Position numbers and translations under genes: made by a program
Notes under the pieces: model-generated
The model's input: the letters and a program-made list of their open reading frames with translations, nothing else
What the model was told of the DNA's origin: nothing
Databases searched by the model: none
Assembly (NCBI GenBank): GCA_947304475.1
Contig: CAMZBE010000057.1
Span: forward strand, 1-7,726
Origin: an uncultured Clostridia bacterium
Lineage (GTDB): Bacteria; Bacillota; Clostridia; Oscillospirales; CAG-272
DNA length: 7,726 bases
Direction: 5' to 3'
In this document: piece after piece, positions 5,938 through 7,726 of the stretch
Numbering within the stretch: the stretch's first letter is position 1
Layout of the letters: each line of letters starts with the position of its first letter

Positions 5938-6297
5938 TCAGAACTTCAGGCCGCCCTCGCGAGCGCCTTCAGCCAGTTCCGATACACGTCCGTGGTAGAT
6001 ATAGCCGCTGCGGTCGAAGACCACCGTGGTGATCCCCTTTTCCGCTGCCCTTTCGGCAATCAGTTGGCCGATCTTCTTCGCCGCCGCCTTGTTGGAGCCG
6101 ATACCCTCGAATCCCTTTTCGTAGGTGCTGGCGGAAACCAGAGTGTTGCCCGTCGTGTCGTCGATGATCTGGCACGAGATGTGCGCGTTCGAGCGGAACA
6201 CCGAAAGACGCGGACGCTCCGCGGTCCCCGAGATCTTCCCTCTCACTCTCAGATGTCTTTTCAGACGCTGACGGTTCTTATCTGTTCTCTTGACCAT
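5938..6297 (-). CDS. rplR: 50S ribosomal protein L18
   Basis: This 119-residue protein is L18, which binds 5S rRNA and, with L5, anchors it in the central protuberance of the 50S subunit. The start MVKRTDKNRQRLKRHLRVRG is basic, as expected. It is followed by the conserved ERPRLSVFRSNAHISCQIID, then TLVSAST, and the C-terminal VVFDRSGYIYHGRVSELAEG and AREGGLKF. Length is normal. The ATG follows AAAGGAG with suitable spacing and lies 19 bases after the rplF stop. The gap downstream to rpsE (61 bases) is the second longest in the window. Confidence 0.98.
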   Translation of the reverse strand: MVKRTDKNRQRLKRHLRVRGKISGTAERPRLSVFRSNAHISCQIIDDTTGNTLVSASTYEKGFEGIGSNKAAAKKIGQLIAERAAEKGITTVVFDRSGYIYHGRVSELAEGAREGGLKF

Positions 6298-6316
6298 GAG
6301 TTCGTTCTCCTTTCAC

Positions 6317-6856
6317 TTATTTACCGGTCTTACCGGCTTTGCGGCGGATCTTCTCGCCGGAGTACTTCACGCCCTTGCCGAGGTAGGGTTCGGGCGGTCT
6401 CTTGGAGCGGATCACGGCGGCGATCTGTCCGACCGCCTGCTTGTCGTACCCCTTGACGATGATCGTGGTGTTGTCGGGGATCTCGAAGGTGATCCCGTTC
6501 CCCTCCTCGAAGTAGATCGGGTGGGAATGTCCGAGGTTCAGAACGATCTTCTTGCCCTGTTTCTCGACCTTGTAACCGACGCCGACGATCTCGAGTTTCT
6601 TCGAGAAGCCCTCGGTCACGCCCTTCACCATATTGGCGATCAGAGCGCGGGTGAGACCGTGGAGCGCGCGGTTCTCTTTCTCGTCGTCCGGACGGGTGAC
6701 GGTCAGCGTCGCGCCGTCCACGTTGATCCCGAGCGCGGGATTGAAGGTCTCGGTCACTTCGCCGAGTTTGCCCTTCACGGTCACCACGTTACCTTCGGCA
6801 ACGGTGACGGTCACACCTGCGGGAATGGTAATGGGTTCTCTTCCGATTCTTGACAT
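6317..6856 (-). CDS. rplF: 50S ribosomal protein L6
   Basis: This 179-residue protein is L6, located near the sarcin-ricin loop and the factor-binding site of the 50S subunit. It has the family's two repeated domains. The first starts MSRIGREPITIPAGVTVTV with VKGKLGEV. The second runs from about residue 82 and contains GVGYKVEKQGKKIVLNLGHS and the motif RSKRPPEPYLGKGVKYSGE, ending RRKAGKTGK. Length is normal. The ribosome binding site is GGGGAGGT, 7 bases before the ATG at 6854-6856. The upstream rpsH stop is 18 bases away. Confidence 0.98.
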   Translation of the reverse strand: MSRIGREPITIPAGVTVTVAEGNVVTVKGKLGEVTETFNPALGINVDGATLTVTRPDDEKENRALHGLTRALIANMVKGVTEGFSKKLEIVGVGYKVEKQGKKIVLNLGHSHPIYFEEGNGITFEIPDNTTIIVKGYDKQAVGQIAAVIRSKRPPEPYLGKGVKYSGEKIRRKAGKTGK

Positions 6857-6874
6857 TTCAGTACCTCCCCGCCC

Positions 6875-7273
6875 TTACCACACGAAGGCGAGCACTTCGC
6901 CGCCGACGTTGGCAAGTCTGGCTTTCTTATCGGTCATGACGCCCTTCGAGGTCGACACGATCGCGATCCCGAGTCCGTTCATCACCCTCGGCATATCCTC
7001 GCAGGAAGCGTAGATCCGAAGACCGGGCTTCGAGACGCGACGAAGACCATGAATGACCTTCGCTTTGCCCTCGCCGTACTTCAGGGTGATGCGAATGATC
7101 CCCTGCTTGCCGTCTTCGATCGTCTGGAACGCCTTGATATAGCCCTCTTCGAGCAGGATATCGGCGATCGCGCGCTTCATGTTGGATGCGGGAACGTCAA
7201 CGGTCTGGTGCTTCGCGTCGTTGGCGTTCCGGATCCGGGTGAGCATATCTGCGATAACATCTGACATTTGCAT
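6875..7273 (-). CDS. rpsH: 30S ribosomal protein S8
   Basis: This 132-residue protein is S8, a primary 16S rRNA binder that organises the central domain. The start MQMSDVIADMLTRIRNANDA is the canonical form, which supports the ATG at 7271-7273. The middle carries RVSKPGLRIYA and the C-terminal RNA-binding part carries GLGIAIVSTSKGVMTDKKAR and GGEVLAFVW. Length is normal. The ribosome binding site AAAGGAGG is strong, but its GGAGG lies about 11 bases from the ATG, slightly far. In E. coli S8 represses the spc operon by binding mRNA around the start of rplE; that region lies outside this window. The 118-base structured gap just upstream is unusual for this junction. Confidence 0.98.
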   Translation of the reverse strand: MQMSDVIADMLTRIRNANDAKHQTVDVPASNMKRAIADILLEEGYIKAFQTIEDGKQGIIRITLKYGEGKAKVIHGLRRVSKPGLRIYASCEDMPRVMNGLGIAIVSTSKGVMTDKKARLANVGGEVLAFVW

Positions 7274-7391
7274 GGATTTTGAATCCTCCTTTATGCAAGT
7301 TTGTTTTTTCTTGCTGCCGCGGTTCCCGCGGCGGCTGACCGGCGGTTAAAGCCGCGCCGGCTTTCCTTCCGGTCGGTTGAGGCTTCTCGGA
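7274..7391 (-). other. Long, hairpin-rich rpsN-rpsH intergenic region
   Basis: This is the longest non-coding stretch in the window, at 118 bases. On the transcript (right to left) I see three possible hairpins. The first is CCGGCG (7360-7355) with CGCCGG (7344-7339). The second is a very strong stem, CCGCGGC and GCCGCGG (7316-7322 with 7326-7332) around a 3-base loop. The third is GCAAG (7314-7310) with CTTGC (7299-7295) around an A-rich loop, ending 2 to 3 bases before the rpsH ribosome binding site. Alternative pairings GACCGG (7374-7369) with CCGGTC (7342-7337), and GCGGC (7355-7351) with GCCGC (7335-7331), compete with these. No U-run follows the strong stem in the direction of transcription, so it is not a standard terminator. 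Its function is unknown; autoregulation or a small dispersed palindromic element are possible. Confidence 0.6.
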
Positions 7392-7577
7392 TTACCAACT
7401 CGCCTTTCTGACGCCCGGAATCTCGCCCTTGTAGGCGCGTTCACGGAAGCAAATACGGCAGACTCCCCATTTGCGGAGGTAACCGTGCGGTCTTCCGCAA
7501 ATCTTGCAGCGGTTGTAGGCTCTGGTCGAGAACTTGGGGGTTCTCTGCTGCTTCAGAATCATGGATTTCTTAGCCAT
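7392..7577 (-). CDS. rpsN: 30S ribosomal protein S14, zinc type (type Z)
   Basis: This 61-residue protein is the short zinc-binding S14 (also called rpsZ) of the 30S head. It reads MAKKSMILKQQRTPKFSTRA, then YNRCKICGRPHGYLRKWGVC, and ends RICFRERAYKGEIPGVRKASW. The zinc ligands are C24, C27, C40 and C43, in two CxxC pairs. Length is exactly that of the family's zinc form; the zinc-free form is about 89-101 residues. The ribosome binding site GGAGGAG precedes the ATG at 7575-7577, 18 bases after the rplE stop. The zinc form inside the spc operon is typical of Firmicutes and several other phyla. Confidence 0.98.
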   Translation of the reverse strand: MAKKSMILKQQRTPKFSTRAYNRCKICGRPHGYLRKWGVCRICFRERAYKGEIPGVRKASW

Positions 7578-7595
7578 TTCCGTTCTCCTCCTGCA

Positions 7596-7726
7596 TTATT
7601 TGGAAAAGGGAGCGCCCATCAGAGCAAGTAACTCTTTGGCTTCCTCGTCGGTACCGGCGGTGGTAACGAACACGATATCCATACCGCGGATCTTCTCAAC
7701 CTTGTCGTACTCGACTTCGGGGAAGA
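7596..7726 (-). CDS. rplE: 50S ribosomal protein L5, C-terminal part only
   Basis: The window edge cuts this gene, leaving 43 complete codons before the TAA at 7596-7598. The visible peptide starts FPEVEYDKVEKIRGMDIVFV, continues TTAGTDEEAKELLALMGAPF and ends SK. This is the conserved C-terminus of L5, the 50S central protuberance protein that binds 5S rRNA and contacts P-site tRNA. The reading frame is open to the edge, with nothing to suggest truncation in the genome. The rest of the gene and rplX should lie beyond the right edge. Confidence 0.95.
   Translation of the reverse strand, partial: FPEVEYDKVEKIRGMDIVFVTTAGTDEEAKELLALMGAPFSK

Noticed and set aside
7295..7335. Intrinsic terminator between rpsN and rpsH
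   Set aside because: The strong GC stem is followed on the transcript by an A-run, not a U-run. On the plus strand the T-run comes before the stem. Neither orientation gives a standard terminator.
1..7726. Mobile element, CRISPR array, tRNA or defence system
   Set aside because: The window is filled end to end by ribosomal and housekeeping genes with short gaps. I saw no transposase, terminal repeats, spaced repeat array or tRNA-like cloverleaf.

Overview
The window is a solid block of housekeeping genes, all on the minus strand. It covers the 3' part of the spc ribosomal protein operon running into the start of the alpha operon. In transcription order (right to left) the genes are rplE (3' end only), rpsN, rpsH, rplF, rplR, rpsE, rpmD, rplO, secY, adk, map, infA, rpmJ, rpsM, rpsK and rpsD. 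The last 12 bases lie downstream of rpsD, where rpoA would be expected next. Intergenic gaps are mostly 1 to 28 bases, and no terminator or convincing internal promoter is visible, so the block looks like one polycistronic unit.

The organism is most likely an uncultured GC-rich member of the Clostridia (Firmicutes). Supporting signs are the secY-adk-map-infA-rpmJ-rpsM-rpsK-rpsD order, a 61-residue zinc-type S14, a zinc-LID adenylate kinase, rpsD sitting inside the alpha operon (in Bacillus it lies elsewhere), and strong AGGAGG-type ribosome binding sites. The genus cannot be read from this sequence.

Region by region: positions 13-1584 encode 30S proteins S4, S11, S13 and the small 50S protein L36. 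Positions 1606-3240 encode IF1, methionine aminopeptidase and adenylate kinase. Positions 3263-4705 encode the SecY translocon channel. Positions 4707-7726 encode L15, L30, S5, L18, L6, S8, S14 and the C-terminus of L5. Together they supply ribosome parts, an initiation factor, nascent-chain maturation and membrane insertion, with adenylate kinase balancing adenine nucleotides. Several gene pairs overlap or nearly touch (rpsE/rpmD, rplO/secY, adk/map), which suggests translational coupling.

I see no previously undescribed system here. Four local oddities deserve a second look. (1) infA has no AUG, GUG or UUG start; the only well-placed initiator is CUG (or AUU) behind a GGAGGG ribosome binding site. 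(2) secY carries a 15-codon in-frame insertion at the end of TM10, bounded by an exact 14-base direct repeat. (3) The 118-base rpsN-rpsH gap is unusually long and full of strong, partly mutually exclusive GC-rich hairpins. (4) The AT-rich rplR-rpsE gap holds a perfect 8-base inverted repeat.
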